From Arthrobacter sp. EPSL27 (GTDB lineage Bacteria; Actinomycetota; Actinomycetes; Actinomycetales; Micrococcaceae): 64,000 bases of DNA. Below are positions 1 to 8,009 of the stretch, one piece after another (the first letter of the stretch is position 1; every line of letters starts with the position of its first letter). The notes under the pieces were generated by a model. It saw only the letters and a list, made by a program, of their open reading frames with translations, ran no database searches and was not told the origin of the DNA. A program made the translations under genes and the position numbers. The stretch covers positions 965,774 through 1,029,773 of the forward strand of contig NZ_LNUT01000005.1 in the NCBI RefSeq assembly GCF_001512305.1. The letters run 5' to 3'.

Positions 1-1
1 C

Positions 2-976
2 AAGAGCTTTGGCAGCTTCAAGGCCCTGGACGGCCTCACGCTGCACGCCGGCGAAGGGACCGTGCTGGGCCTGCTGGGACCGAACGGTTCCGGCAAAACC
101 ACCACCGTCAAGATTCTCACCACGCTGTTGTCCCCGGACAACGGTGACGCCCGGATCGCCGGCCACTCGGTCCTGACCGATCCGGACCTGGTCCGCCGCA
201 ACCTCGGGTTGTCCGGGCAGTACGCCGCTGTGGATGAGAAGCTCACGGCCTTCGAAAACCTGCACATGGTGGGCCGGTTGTACGGCATGAACCGGCGGAC
301 CGCAGCTGCCCGGGCGAACGAACTGCTCGCAAGCTTCCGGCTGACCGACGTGGCCGGCAAACGCTCCGGCACTTTCTCCGGCGGCATGCGGCGGCGGCTG
401 GACCTCGCCGGGGCCATCGTGGCCCGGCCCAAGGTGGTGGTCCTGGACGAGCCCACCACCGGGCTCGACCCGCGCGGCCGCCTGGACACTTGGGATGTCG
501 TATCAAGCCTTGTGGCGGACGGCACCACTGTCCTCCTCACCACCCAGTACCTTGAGGAGGCCGACCGGCTGGCGGACCACATTGCTGTCATCAACCACGG
601 CCGCGTCATTGCCGAGGGAACGGCGACGGAACTTAAGCAAAGCGCCGGCACGGAACGGATCGACGTCGTTATGCGCGACGCCGCCGACCTCTCTGCCGCG
701 GCCGGAGTGCTGGAGCGGGCCGCCGGCCTGGGTCTCCGGGCCGAGCAGGACCCGCAGAACCTGCGCGTCTCCATCGCCGCCCCGGAAGGCCACCGGCTGC
801 TGGTCCGGGTCCTGTCCGAACTGGACGCCCGCGCCCTGCCGGTCGACGAGGCCTCCCTGCGCCGCCCCACCCTGGACGACGTCTTCCTGCGACTGACCGG
901 ACACGCCGCGGCGGCGGCCCCGGATTCCGGGACTACGGAAGTGCTGACTCCGGAGAAAGCCCGGGTGCCCGCATGA
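2..976 (+). CDS. ABC exporter ATP-binding protein, DrrA type (5' end outside window)
   Basis: ATPase subunit of a two-gene ABC-2 exporter, related to the daunorubicin-resistance DrrA family. The reading frame is open from base 2 and already encodes the region just before the Walker A motif, so the true start lies upstream. Visible motifs: Walker A GPNGSGKTT, signature FSGGMRRRLDLAGA, Walker B VVVLDEPTTGLD, and a DrrA-like C-terminal region ending in RPTLDDVFLRLTG. It overlaps the permease gene by ATGA, so the two are translationally coupled. The substrate (drug, lipid or other hydrophobic compound) cannot be read from the sequence. Confidence 0.93.
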   Translation, partial: KSFGSFKALDGLTLHAGEGTVLGLLGPNGSGKTTTVKILTTLLSPDNGDARIAGHSVLTDPDLVRRNLGLSGQYAAVDEKLTAFENLHMVGRLYGMNRRTAAARANELLASFRLTDVAGKRSGTFSGGMRRRLDLAGAIVARPKVVVLDEPTTGLDPRGRLDTWDVVSSLVADGTTVLLTTQYLEEADRLADHIAVINHGRVIAEGTATELKQSAGTERIDVVMRDAADLSAAAGVLERAAGLGLRAEQDPQNLRVSIAAPEGHRLLVRVLSELDARALPVDEASLRRPTLDDVFLRLTGHAAAAAPDSGTTEVLTPEKARVPA

Positions 977-1773
977 GCGCCATCACCGCAGCCTTCCGGG
1001 ACAGCTCCGTCATTGCCCGGCGCAACCTCATCAATGTCCTGCGCACTCCCGGCGCGCTGGTCACCGGGATCGTGCAGCCCGTGATGTTCGTGCTGCTGCT
1101 GGGCTTCGTCTTCGGCGGCACCCTCGGCGGCGACCAGTACCGCAGCTATCTGATCGGCGGCATACTGGCGCAGACGCTGACCTTCAACGCCTCGTTCACG
1201 GCCGTCTACCTGGCCAAGGACCTCCAGCTCGGGCTGATCGACCGCTTCCGTTCGCTGCCGATGTCCCGCGTGGCCGTCATCCTGGGCCGCACCTCGTCCG
1301 ATCTGTCCACGAGCGTGCTCTCCGTCGCTGTAACGCTCCTCTGCGGCGTGGCCATCGGCTGGCGGATCACCACCGGGCCGGTCTCCGCCCTGGCCGCGCT
1401 GGCCTTGCTCCTCCTGTTTGCCTTTGCCGTGTCTTGGATCGGGGCTGTTATTGCCCTGACGGCCAGGAGCGTTGAAGTCGCCCAGAGCCTGGGCCTCGTG
1501 TGGCTGTTCCCCGTCACCTTCGTCTCGGGTGCTTTCGTGTCCGTCAGCTCCCTCCCCGGCCCGCTCCGCGTCATTGCGGAATGGAATCCGGTCACCGCCG
1601 TCGCCACCGCCGCCCGCGACCTCTTCGGGAATGCGGCCCCGGCCGGATTCGGCGCCCCGGGCGGCTGGCCGGCTGAAAACGCCCTCCTGTATTCGGTGCT
1701 GTGCAGCGTCGGCATCATCGCCGTGTTTGCCCCGCTGGCGATTGCGCAGTACCGAAGGATCAGCAAGCGGTGA
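973..1773 (+). CDS. ABC-2 type exporter permease, DrrB type
   Basis: Membrane subunit of 266 residues partnering the preceding ATPase. It has about six hydrophobic segments and the typical ABC-2 pattern: a short cytoplasmic N-terminus, a first helix around residues 35-55, and a conserved loop near EWNPVTAVATAARDLF before the last helix. The start codon lies inside the ATGA overlap with the ATPase gene. The next gene begins at its stop codon, so all three are probably one transcript. Confidence 0.9.
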   Translation: MSAITAAFRDSSVIARRNLINVLRTPGALVTGIVQPVMFVLLLGFVFGGTLGGDQYRSYLIGGILAQTLTFNASFTAVYLAKDLQLGLIDRFRSLPMSRVAVILGRTSSDLSTSVLSVAVTLLCGVAIGWRITTGPVSALAALALLLLFAFAVSWIGAVIALTARSVEVAQSLGLVWLFPVTFVSGAFVSVSSLPGPLRVIAEWNPVTAVATAARDLFGNAAPAGFGAPGGWPAENALLYSVLCSVGIIAVFAPLAIAQYRRISKR

Positions 1774-2579
1774 CGGGGCCAGGCCACCCTGGCGCCGGAA
1801 TCGAGTACGTGGCGATGCCGTCCACCGTGCTCCAGGAGGCCGCGGGCCGTGCCGGGTTGGGAGGAGAGACCGGGTTGTCCGGGAGCCTCGGGGGGTTGTC
1901 TCCGCGGGAACGCGACGCCTCGCACCGGTTCCGGCGTCCGGAGGACCGGTTGGACTACCACGCATCCCATGCCTTGTTCCGGCTGCTGGCAGCGCGGCGG
2001 CTGGGGCTGCGGCCAGCCGACGCCGCCGGGCTGGCGGTCCGGCGGATCTGCGGCAGCTGCGGCGCCGCCGACCACGGCAAACCCGCGATCGAGGGCGTCG
2101 CATTGAGCATGTCCCGCAGCCACGGAACTGTCATGGCGGCCGCAGGTCCTGCGGGAACCAGCCTTGGCGCGGACATCGAAAGGGTTCCCGGCAAGATGTT
2201 CGCGGGCTTCGACGAGTTCGTCCTCGCCCCGGAGGAGCGCGAGGCGCCGGACGGCCCTGGGCTGCCCTCCCCTCAACTGTCGAACGCAGGCCGGATCCGA
2301 TGGTGGGTGGCGAAGGAAGCCGTACTGAAAGCCGCAGGTGTTGGCCTGGCTGTGCCACCTTCCAGCGTCCGGCTGGTCCCGGCGGGCATCGGCGGCACTT
2401 CCGGCCCCGCTGGCCCGGCCGGCCCGTTCCTTGCGGAATGCGCGGGCAATACCGCGGTCCACGGCCTCCTGGTTACACCCGTTCCGGCGCCGGAGGGCTA
2501 TGCCGCGGCCGTGGCGGCCTCCGAATGCCTGCCCCTCCGGGCCGTGTCACTTGCCGAGATATTCGCCACTAAAGTTTAG
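1770..2579 (+). CDS. 4'-phosphopantetheinyl transferase superfamily protein (Sfp type)
   Basis: Predicted to transfer the phosphopantetheine arm of CoA to a carrier protein. Family motifs are clear: a GADIERV segment carrying the Mg-binding acidic residues, and the WWVAKEAVLKAAG helix typical of the Sfp class. A CGSCGAADHGKP segment upstream resembles the usual conserved Gly-Lys-Pro region. I chose the GTG at 1770, which overlaps the permease stop (GTGA) and has an AAGGA about 10 bases upstream; GTG 1809 or ATG 1815 are alternatives. No polyketide or non-ribosomal synthase gene is in the window, so its carrier protein lies elsewhere. Length is 269 residues. Confidence 0.85.
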   Translation: MTGPGHPGAGIEYVAMPSTVLQEAAGRAGLGGETGLSGSLGGLSPRERDASHRFRRPEDRLDYHASHALFRLLAARRLGLRPADAAGLAVRRICGSCGAADHGKPAIEGVALSMSRSHGTVMAAAGPAGTSLGADIERVPGKMFAGFDEFVLAPEEREAPDGPGLPSPQLSNAGRIRWWVAKEAVLKAAGVGLAVPPSSVRLVPAGIGGTSGPAGPAGPFLAECAGNTAVHGLLVTPVPAPEGYAAAVAASECLPLRAVSLAEIFATKV

Positions 2580-2610
2580 TCGGCAAACATCAAACGTCTA
2601 ACCTTTGGTT

Positions 2611-3888
2611 ATGGCAAGCAGCACGGCGACATCCGCCCTCCCCGAGACAGCACCTCCCGCCGTCGCGCGCCCACCCCGCGGCGTCGCTATCGCCGGCGTC
2701 GTGGCGATTGTGCTGATCGGCCTCAACCTGCGCGCCGGCATCACCGGCGCGTCGGCACTGCTGCACGACCTGCAGCAGGTCCTGGGCTATGGGCCGCTGG
2801 TGGCCGCCATCATCCCGTCGGTCCCCACCCTCTGCTTCGCCGTGGCCGGCGCCGCCACCTCCTGGCTCACCCGGCTCCTGGGCCTGGAAAAGGCCATCCT
2901 GCTCTCGCTCGTGCTGCTTGCGGGCGGCCTCCTGGTCCGCGGCATTCCGTCCACCGGCATGCTGCTGGCGGGCACCGTCGTCGGGATGTCCGGGCTGGCG
3001 ATCTGCAACGTGGCGATGCCGTCCTTCATCCGGGTCCATTTCGCGCACCGGACGTCGCTGATGACTGCCCTGTATACGGTGACCATGACCACGGGCGCCA
3101 CGGCGGTGGCCGTGCTGATCGTCCCCGTGGCGCAGCAGCTCGGCTCGCCGTCGGCCGGGGTCGGCGCGATCGGCTTCCTGGCGCTCGGCGCCTGCCTGGG
3201 CTTCCTGCCGATTGCCCTGCACGCCCACCGCAACGCCCCGGCCGTCAAGGCCGGCCGGGTGTCGCCCTGGCCCCTGCTGCGGACCCGCACCGGCGTGCTG
3301 ATCACGCTCGGCTTCACCGTGCAGGCCCTGCTGGCCTACTCCGTGCTCAGCTGGTTCCCGTACATGCTGGTCACCCTGGGCCTCACGGCCTCCGAGAGCG
3401 GGCTGATGTTCGGCCTGATGCAGCTGGTCTCCGTCCCGGCGGGCATGGTGCTGGTGGCCATCGGCTCACGGCCCCGGATGCAGCGCACCGCGTTCTACCT
3501 GTCCACCATCACCATGGCCGCCGGCGTCCTGGCCATGCTGGTCCTCCCGGTCGACTGGGCGCCGCTGACGGCGGTGCTGCTGGGCTTCGGGCTGGGCATC
3601 TTCCCGATGGTGATGGTGATGATCAGCCGCAGCGGCCGCACCACCGCGGAAACCACGGCGCTGTCCACGGTGGCACAGTCCGTCGGGTACCTGCTGGCCA
3701 CGCTGGGGCCCTTCGGCATGGGGCTGCTGCACAGCTCCACCGGATCCTGGACACTGCCGCTGGTCCTGCTGCTGGCCGTGGCACTCGGCCAGATCGCCGT
3801 CGGGCATCTGCTCACCGCGCGGGCGAAGGCGCCCCGGCCCACGGAACCGCAGCCGGCACCGCAGCCGGCCGGGGAGGTCCGGCGATGA
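2611..3888 (+). CDS. MFS transporter, CynX/NimT type
   Basis: Major facilitator protein of 425 residues with about twelve membrane segments. The opening (GLNLRAGITGASALL, then the AIIPSVPTLCFAVAG helix) is characteristic of the CynX/NimT cyanate and nitroimidazole transporter group. Substrate unknown. ATG 2611 is preferred over an in-frame TTG six bases upstream. No good Shine-Dalgarno sequence precedes it, and a TAACCT -10-like hexamer ends seven bases before the ATG, so the mRNA may be leaderless. The next gene, a GntR regulator, overlaps it by ATGA and probably controls it. Confidence 0.88.
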   Translation: MASSTATSALPETAPPAVARPPRGVAIAGVVAIVLIGLNLRAGITGASALLHDLQQVLGYGPLVAAIIPSVPTLCFAVAGAATSWLTRLLGLEKAILLSLVLLAGGLLVRGIPSTGMLLAGTVVGMSGLAICNVAMPSFIRVHFAHRTSLMTALYTVTMTTGATAVAVLIVPVAQQLGSPSAGVGAIGFLALGACLGFLPIALHAHRNAPAVKAGRVSPWPLLRTRTGVLITLGFTVQALLAYSVLSWFPYMLVTLGLTASESGLMFGLMQLVSVPAGMVLVAIGSRPRMQRTAFYLSTITMAAGVLAMLVLPVDWAPLTAVLLGFGLGIFPMVMVMISRSGRTTAETTALSTVAQSVGYLLATLGPFGMGLLHSSTGSWTLPLVLLLAVALGQIAVGHLLTARAKAPRPTEPQPAPQPAGEVRR

Positions 3889-4565
3889 CACTCAGCACGT
3901 CGCACCGGCCGCCGCTGGTCGAGGAAGTCACCGCCAAGCTTCGGGAACTGATCCACTCGGGCGAGTGGCCGCTGCAGCAGCGGATCCCGGCCGAACCTGA
4001 ACTGATGGCAGCCCTCGGCGTCTCGCGCGGCACCCTGCGCGAGGCGGTGAAGGCGCTGGCACACAGCGGCATGTTGGAAGTCCGCCGCGGTGACGGCACG
4101 TACGTCCGGGCCACCAGCGAAATCTCGGGCGCCGCCCGGCGCATGTACCGGGACCATTCGCAGGTGCACATCCTGGAGGTCCGGGTGGGGCTCGACACCC
4201 AGGCCGCCCGGCTGGCCGCCCGCCATGCGACGGACGACGACGTCGCGGCCATGCGCGCGCTCCTCGCCACCCGCCGTGACGCCTGGCTGGCCGGGGACTT
4301 CAGCGCGTGGGCACAGGCGGACTGGGACTTCCACGTCTTCGTGGCCCAAGCCTCGGGCAATCCCCTGCTGCACGAGCTCTACATCAGCTTCGGCGCCGTC
4401 TTCCATGCCGACCTGCTCCGGCAGCAGGGCCGTGCCGGCTTCAACGGCCTCCCGCACGAAGGCCACGACGAACTCGCCGACGCCATCGCCGCGCACGACG
4501 AGGCGGCCGCCGTCGACAGCGTGCAGCGGAACCTCAACTCCTGCGCGGAGTGGATCCAGCAGTAG
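3885..4565 (+). CDS. GntR family transcriptional regulator, FadR/FCD subgroup
   Basis: DNA-binding regulator of 226 residues. Residues 10-75 form the GntR winged helix (RIPAEPELMAALGVSRGTLR). The rest is an all-helical FCD ligand domain with the usual spaced metal/ligand residues, seen in DWDFHVFVAQASGNPLLHEL and HEGHDELADAI. It is translationally coupled (ATGA) to the MFS carrier gene, which suggests it senses the carrier's substrate or a product of it. A strong terminator follows 12 bases after the stop. Confidence 0.92.
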   Translation: MTLSTSHRPPLVEEVTAKLRELIHSGEWPLQQRIPAEPELMAALGVSRGTLREAVKALAHSGMLEVRRGDGTYVRATSEISGAARRMYRDHSQVHILEVRVGLDTQAARLAARHATDDDVAAMRALLATRRDAWLAGDFSAWAQADWDFHVFVAQASGNPLLHELYISFGAVFHADLLRQQGRAGFNGLPHEGHDELADAIAAHDEAAAVDSVQRNLNSCAEWIQQ

Positions 4566-4577
4566 CCGCGGCAGAAC

Positions 4578-4620
4578 AAAGGCCCCCGCACCGGACAGGA
4601 CGTCCGGCGCGGGGGCCTTT
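4578..4620 (+). terminator. Rho-independent terminator after the GntR gene
   Basis: A nearly perfect hairpin: AAAGGCCCCCGCACCGGAC pairs with GTCCGGCGCGGGGGCCTTT around a five-base loop. The T run is short, as is common in GC-rich actinobacteria. The converging gene on the minus strand ends 20 bases further on, so it may work in both directions. Confidence 0.85.
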
Positions 4621-4640
4621 GGCTTCGAGGCCGTGCGCTC

Positions 4641-5177
4641 TTAGCGTGCGAGACCCGCGAAAACGTTCTTGGGGCGCTGCATTTCCCCGTGCTTGGCGCC
4701 GAGGACAATCACGGTGCCGGCGAAAACGGGGATGGCCCACTGCAGGACCTTCAGCTGCTGCTGGGCGGAACGCAGTTCCTCCGAGGCGCCGGGCTTGGGC
4801 TCCGTGGCGCCCTTGGCACCCTCGCTGGCCAACTTGTCCACCTTGGCGCCCTGGAGCCCCGCGTACAGGCTGACTGCGGCACCGGCGAGCGTAACAACCG
4901 ACTTGACGACGCTGAGGCGCATCACGCCGTCCTGCTTCGCCATGCGGCCCTTGTTCTCCCACATGATGGCGAGGCCGGAGACGAAGTGCGCACCGAAAGC
5001 CGCCGTCTGGACGGGGGCCCACTTCTTCCAGCCCAGGCTGGACAGCCGGGTGCGTTCGGCCGGGTCCTTCGCCTCCGCCGTCGCGCCGTTCAATCCGATG
5101 GCGCCCATAAGCGAACCGCCGAACCAGGCGCCTGCGGTGAGGTCGTGGATGGATCGGGCAACAAGATTACCTGCCAT
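4641..5177 (-). CDS. Conserved membrane protein, function unknown
   Basis: A 178-residue protein that I do not recognise. It has about four hydrophobic stretches (near GAWFGGSLMGAIGL, HFVSGLAIMW, VVTLAGAAVSLYAG and WAIPVFAGTVIVLG) and a short charged segment with a run of Gln before the last helix. ATG 5177 was chosen because AGGA lies eight bases upstream; an open frame continues further upstream without such support. It is divergent from the DUF1206 protein gene, with 81 bases between the starts. Confidence 0.7.
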   Translation of the reverse strand: MAGNLVARSIHDLTAGAWFGGSLMGAIGLNGATAEAKDPAERTRLSSLGWKKWAPVQTAAFGAHFVSGLAIMWENKGRMAKQDGVMRLSVVKSVVTLAGAAVSLYAGLQGAKVDKLASEGAKGATEPKPGASEELRSAQQQLKVLQWAIPVFAGTVIVLGAKHGEMQRPKNVFAGLAR

Positions 5178-5258
5178 GTCGAGCTTCCTATCGTCTGCAT
5201 TCGAACCGGGAACTGCCGCCTCCGGAAAGGCGGGCACCCGGCTATAGTAAGCACACTT

Positions 5259-6134
5259 ATGAAGAACCTGATAGTTCCGGGTCCGGACGCCTCACTGCGT
5301 AGACTCGACGGCATGGAAGGCGAGACCCTCGGCGATGCCGTGGACGCGGCGGAGTCCGCGTCGAACAGCGCGGCGCTCGACGTCGTCGCCCGTTCCGGTT
5401 TTGCCGTGATGGCGCTGCTGCACATCGTGATCGGGGCGATCGCCGTGGCCCTGGTCCTCGGCGCCCCGGGCCAGGCCGAGCCCACCGGCGCCATCGAACA
5501 GCTCGCAGCCAACGCGTGGGGGCCGGCGGTGATGTGGGCGGGGTTCATCGCCTGCGCCGGGCTCTCGCTGTGGCAGCTGAGCGAGGCCACGCTGCGGGCC
5601 AGGCACCTCCCCCGCAAGCAGCGCATCGGCAAGCTCATCTCGTCGGGTTTCCTCAGCATCGCCTACGGCAGTGTGGGGCTGAGTTTCGCCCAGTTCGCGA
5701 CGGGCAACCCGGGTGACTCCGGCGATTCCACCCGGGACTTCACCGCCGCCCTGGTCCGCCATCCGTTGGGGGTGCCGGCGCTGATCGCCCTGGGCCTGAC
5801 CATCATCGGGATCGGGGTCTACTTCGTGGTCAAGGGCCTGGGGAAGAAGTTCAAGGAGGAACTGGCCCACTTCGAGGGCACCCGGCGGGGCCACCTGGTC
5901 AGCAGCCTGGGCGTCGCCGGCCACATCGCCAAGGGCGTGGCGCTGGTCCTGACCGGGCTGCTGTTTGTCATCGCCGCCGCCACCAACGATCCCGCCTCCT
6001 CCACCGGCCTGGACGGAAGCCTGAAGGCCCTGCGGGACCACCCGTTCGGGCCCGCGCTGCTCCTGGCAATCGGTGCGGGCTTCATCGCCTACGGGGTGTT
6101 CGCGCTGGTGCGGGCCCGCTTCGGCCGGATGTAG
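5259..6134 (+). CDS. DUF1206 family membrane protein
   Basis: Integral membrane protein of 291 residues made of three repeats of about 70-90 residues, each with two helices. The repeats begin with related patterns: VVARSGFAVMALLHIVIGAIA, a second central one, and HIAKGVALVLTGLLFVIAA. This matches the actinobacterial DUF1206 family; the molecular role is unknown. ATG 5259 follows a TATAGT -10-like hexamer (5243-5248) by ten bases. ATG 5313 would remove an 18-residue hydrophilic leader and is a real alternative. Confidence 0.75.
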   Translation: MKNLIVPGPDASLRRLDGMEGETLGDAVDAAESASNSAALDVVARSGFAVMALLHIVIGAIAVALVLGAPGQAEPTGAIEQLAANAWGPAVMWAGFIACAGLSLWQLSEATLRARHLPRKQRIGKLISSGFLSIAYGSVGLSFAQFATGNPGDSGDSTRDFTAALVRHPLGVPALIALGLTIIGIGVYFVVKGLGKKFKEELAHFEGTRRGHLVSSLGVAGHIAKGVALVLTGLLFVIAAATNDPASSTGLDGSLKALRDHPFGPALLLAIGAGFIAYGVFALVRARFGRM

Positions 6135-6202
6135 GTTCCCTCCCTGTTGGGGCCTAAATTTTGGGGATAAAGTTTGAGCTAGCCCCACGATCGGCCCCAC
6201 CC

Positions 6203-6784
6203 ATGAGTTACGTTCCCGTCAGCAGGCGCACCCTCCGGCGGCACCGTGAATCCGAACGGTCCACCCGGCGCCTCGTCATTCTCCTCTGCTTTGCCGCCAC
6301 TGCGGCGTGGCTGCTGTCCGTCACCGCGTCCACCGCCGTCCACCCTGACGGTTTGGTCCACAACCTCGCCGTCGTGCTGCATGTCCTGGGCATGGTGGTG
6401 GCCTTCGGGGCCGTGATCCTGCTGGACTGGCACGGCTTCCTGTGGCTCATCGGGCGGCGGAAACTCGCCGAAACCATCCGGCTCGACGGCGCCGCCACGC
6501 CCCTGATCTGGGGCGGCCTCGCCGTCATGCTGGCCACCGGCGCGTTCCTGGCCCCGCGGCTGGCCAGCCCGATGACGGACCTCAAGCTGGCCGCCGTCCT
6601 GGTTCTCAGCCTGAACGGGATCATGCTGATCCCGCTGATGCGGCGGCTGGCCCGGCTGCCCGGCGATGCCCGGTTCGCGGACCTCAGCACCGGGCAGCGG
6701 ACCCACCTGCTGGTGTGCCTGGTCATCTCGCAGGCCTGCTGGTGGACCGCGATCGTGGTCGGGTTCCTGAACGCCGTTTTCTGA
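6203..6784 (+). CDS. Hypothetical membrane protein
   Basis: A 193-residue protein with a basic N-terminus (RRTLRRHRESERSTRR) and about five hydrophobic segments. It looks like the DUF2269/CopD-like small membrane proteins but carries no motif I can name. ATG 6203 was chosen because it gives a short basic cytoplasmic N-terminus; an in-frame start at 6161 is possible. A tandem repeat that contains copies of the converging gene's stop region follows directly. Confidence 0.65.
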   Translation: MSYVPVSRRTLRRHRESERSTRRLVILLCFAATAAWLLSVTASTAVHPDGLVHNLAVVLHVLGMVVAFGAVILLDWHGFLWLIGRRKLAETIRLDGAATPLIWGGLAVMLATGAFLAPRLASPMTDLKLAAVLVLSLNGIMLIPLMRRLARLPGDARFADLSTGQRTHLLVCLVISQACWWTAIVVGFLNAVF

Positions 6785-6798
6785 GGGCGGACACCCAG

Positions 6799-6850
6799 CT
6801 ACTGGGCAGCCCGCTACTGGGCTGGGCCCCTACTGGGCAGGATGCTACTG
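6799..6850 (+). repeat. Short tandem repeat overlapping the topoisomerase stop codon
   Basis: CTACTGGGC or a close variant starts at 6799, 6814, 6830 and 6845 (period 15-16 bases). The last copy contains the stop codon of the topoisomerase gene on the minus strand, so three extra CAG-TAG pairs lie directly behind the real stop. Confidence 0.75.
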
Positions 6851-7849
6851 ACCCGAGGCCTTCCGCAGCGGAACCACGTCGCCCTCGCGGTACAACAGTG
6901 CCCGCACCTCGGATTCGGCGGAGTCCAGCCGTTTCGGGTCGATGGTCTCCCCCGCGGCGAAGTGGTCCAGCACCCGCGGGTCCACGTAGCTTTTCCGAGC
7001 AATCGAGGGTGTGTTGCCCAGGACCTCAGAGGCGTCCACCATGGCCCGGCTCACCGCGCGCTTGCGGGCGGCCACCTTGGGCTGCGGTCCGGTCCGCGCC
7101 AGGCTGGCCGCCGCAGCCACAGTCCCCCGCAGGGTGCGGAAGTCCTTGGCGGTGAAGTCCTGGCCGGTGCGCTCCTTGACGTACTGGTTGATGTCGGAGC
7201 TGGACACCGGATGCCAGGTGCGGCCCTCCTTGTACGCCAGCAGCCGTGCGTTGCCGCCGCGGCGCTTGAGCTGGCGGACGACGGCGGCCAGGTCGGCGTC
7301 GGTGATCCGTGACTCCCAGGTCTTGCCGCTCTTGGCCGGGAAGCTGAGCTTGAGCACGTCTTTGCGCACGCTCACGTGCGCGCACAGCAGGGTGGCGAGG
7401 CCGTGGCTGCCGTTTTCGTTGGTGTACCGCTCGGAGCCCACCCGCAGCGAGCCGCTGTCCAGCATCCGGAAGGCGGCGGCCAGCACCCGCTCCCGGCCCA
7501 GTCCCTCGGAGCGCAGGTCCATGGTGACCAGGCGCCGGGCGGCCGGCAGGGTTTCGGCGAGCTGGAGGGACCGGTCGAACTTCAGCCGGTCCTTCTTCTC
7601 GCGCCAGCTGGGGTGGTAGATGTACTGCCGGCGGCCCACGGCGTCGAGCCCGGTGGCCTGGATGTGCCCGTTGTCGTAGGGAGCGATCCAGACGTCCGTC
7701 CACGCCGGCGGGATGCCGATGCTTTCCAGCCGGTCCCGCACCGGCCCGGGAGGCAGGGTGGAGCCGTCCAGGTCCTTGTAGCTGAAGCCGGTCCCGGCGG
7801 CCACCCGGCGGTAGCCGCGGCCCGACGCGTTGCTGTGCCGGAGCCTCAC
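6845..7849 (-). CDS. DNA topoisomerase IB (poxvirus/eukaryote-like)
   Basis: Single-subunit type IB topoisomerase of 334 residues, which relaxes supercoils through a 3'-phosphotyrosine intermediate. The N-terminal domain has the family sequence GIPPAWTDVWIAPYDNGHIQATG and QYIYHPSWREKKDRLKFDR. The catalytic domain has GKTWESRI and FRTLRGT, and the active-site tyrosine is Tyr288 in SIARKSYVDP. The GTG at 7849 is the first possible start after an in-frame stop and has AGGAG eight bases upstream. Bacterial IB enzymes are accessory to gyrase and topoisomerase I. Confidence 0.93.
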   Translation of the reverse strand: MRLRHSNASGRGYRRVAAGTGFSYKDLDGSTLPPGPVRDRLESIGIPPAWTDVWIAPYDNGHIQATGLDAVGRRQYIYHPSWREKKDRLKFDRSLQLAETLPAARRLVTMDLRSEGLGRERVLAAAFRMLDSGSLRVGSERYTNENGSHGLATLLCAHVSVRKDVLKLSFPAKSGKTWESRITDADLAAVVRQLKRRGGNARLLAYKEGRTWHPVSSSDINQYVKERTGQDFTAKDFRTLRGTVAAAASLARTGPQPKVAARKRAVSRAMVDASEVLGNTPSIARKSYVDPRVLDHFAAGETIDPKRLDSAESEVRALLYREGDVVPLRKASGQ

Positions 7850-7929
7850 CGGCGGGCTCCTGGCGTGCGCTGTTCATCCATGACAGTAAGCCTACTGACC
7901 AAACCCCGGATTGCGGCCACCCCAACAAA

Positions 7930-7992
7930 CAACGCGGGGTCATTTCGCGCCCATAATCCCCTCGGGGACGGGCGCGGAATGACCCCGCGTTG
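7930..7992. repeat. 63-bp palindromic element, copy 1 (likely terminator of the ferredoxin reductase gene)
   Basis: An inverted repeat with arms CAACGCGGGGTCA and TGACCCCGCGTTG, plus an inner stem (GCGCCC/GGGCGC). It is exactly 63 bases, like copies at 11709 and 39728. It lies 17 bases behind the stop of the minus-strand ferredoxin reductase gene and before the topoisomerase gene. Read on the minus strand it is followed by TTTGTTG, consistent with a terminator. Confidence 0.85.
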
Positions 7993-8009
7993 ACTGAAAC
8001 AGGCGTGGC

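Noticed and set aside
7930..7992. 63-bp palindromes as MITE-like transposons
   Set aside because: No flanking target duplications are visible in the three copies, and all sit in terminator positions; kept as repeat/terminator elements instead.
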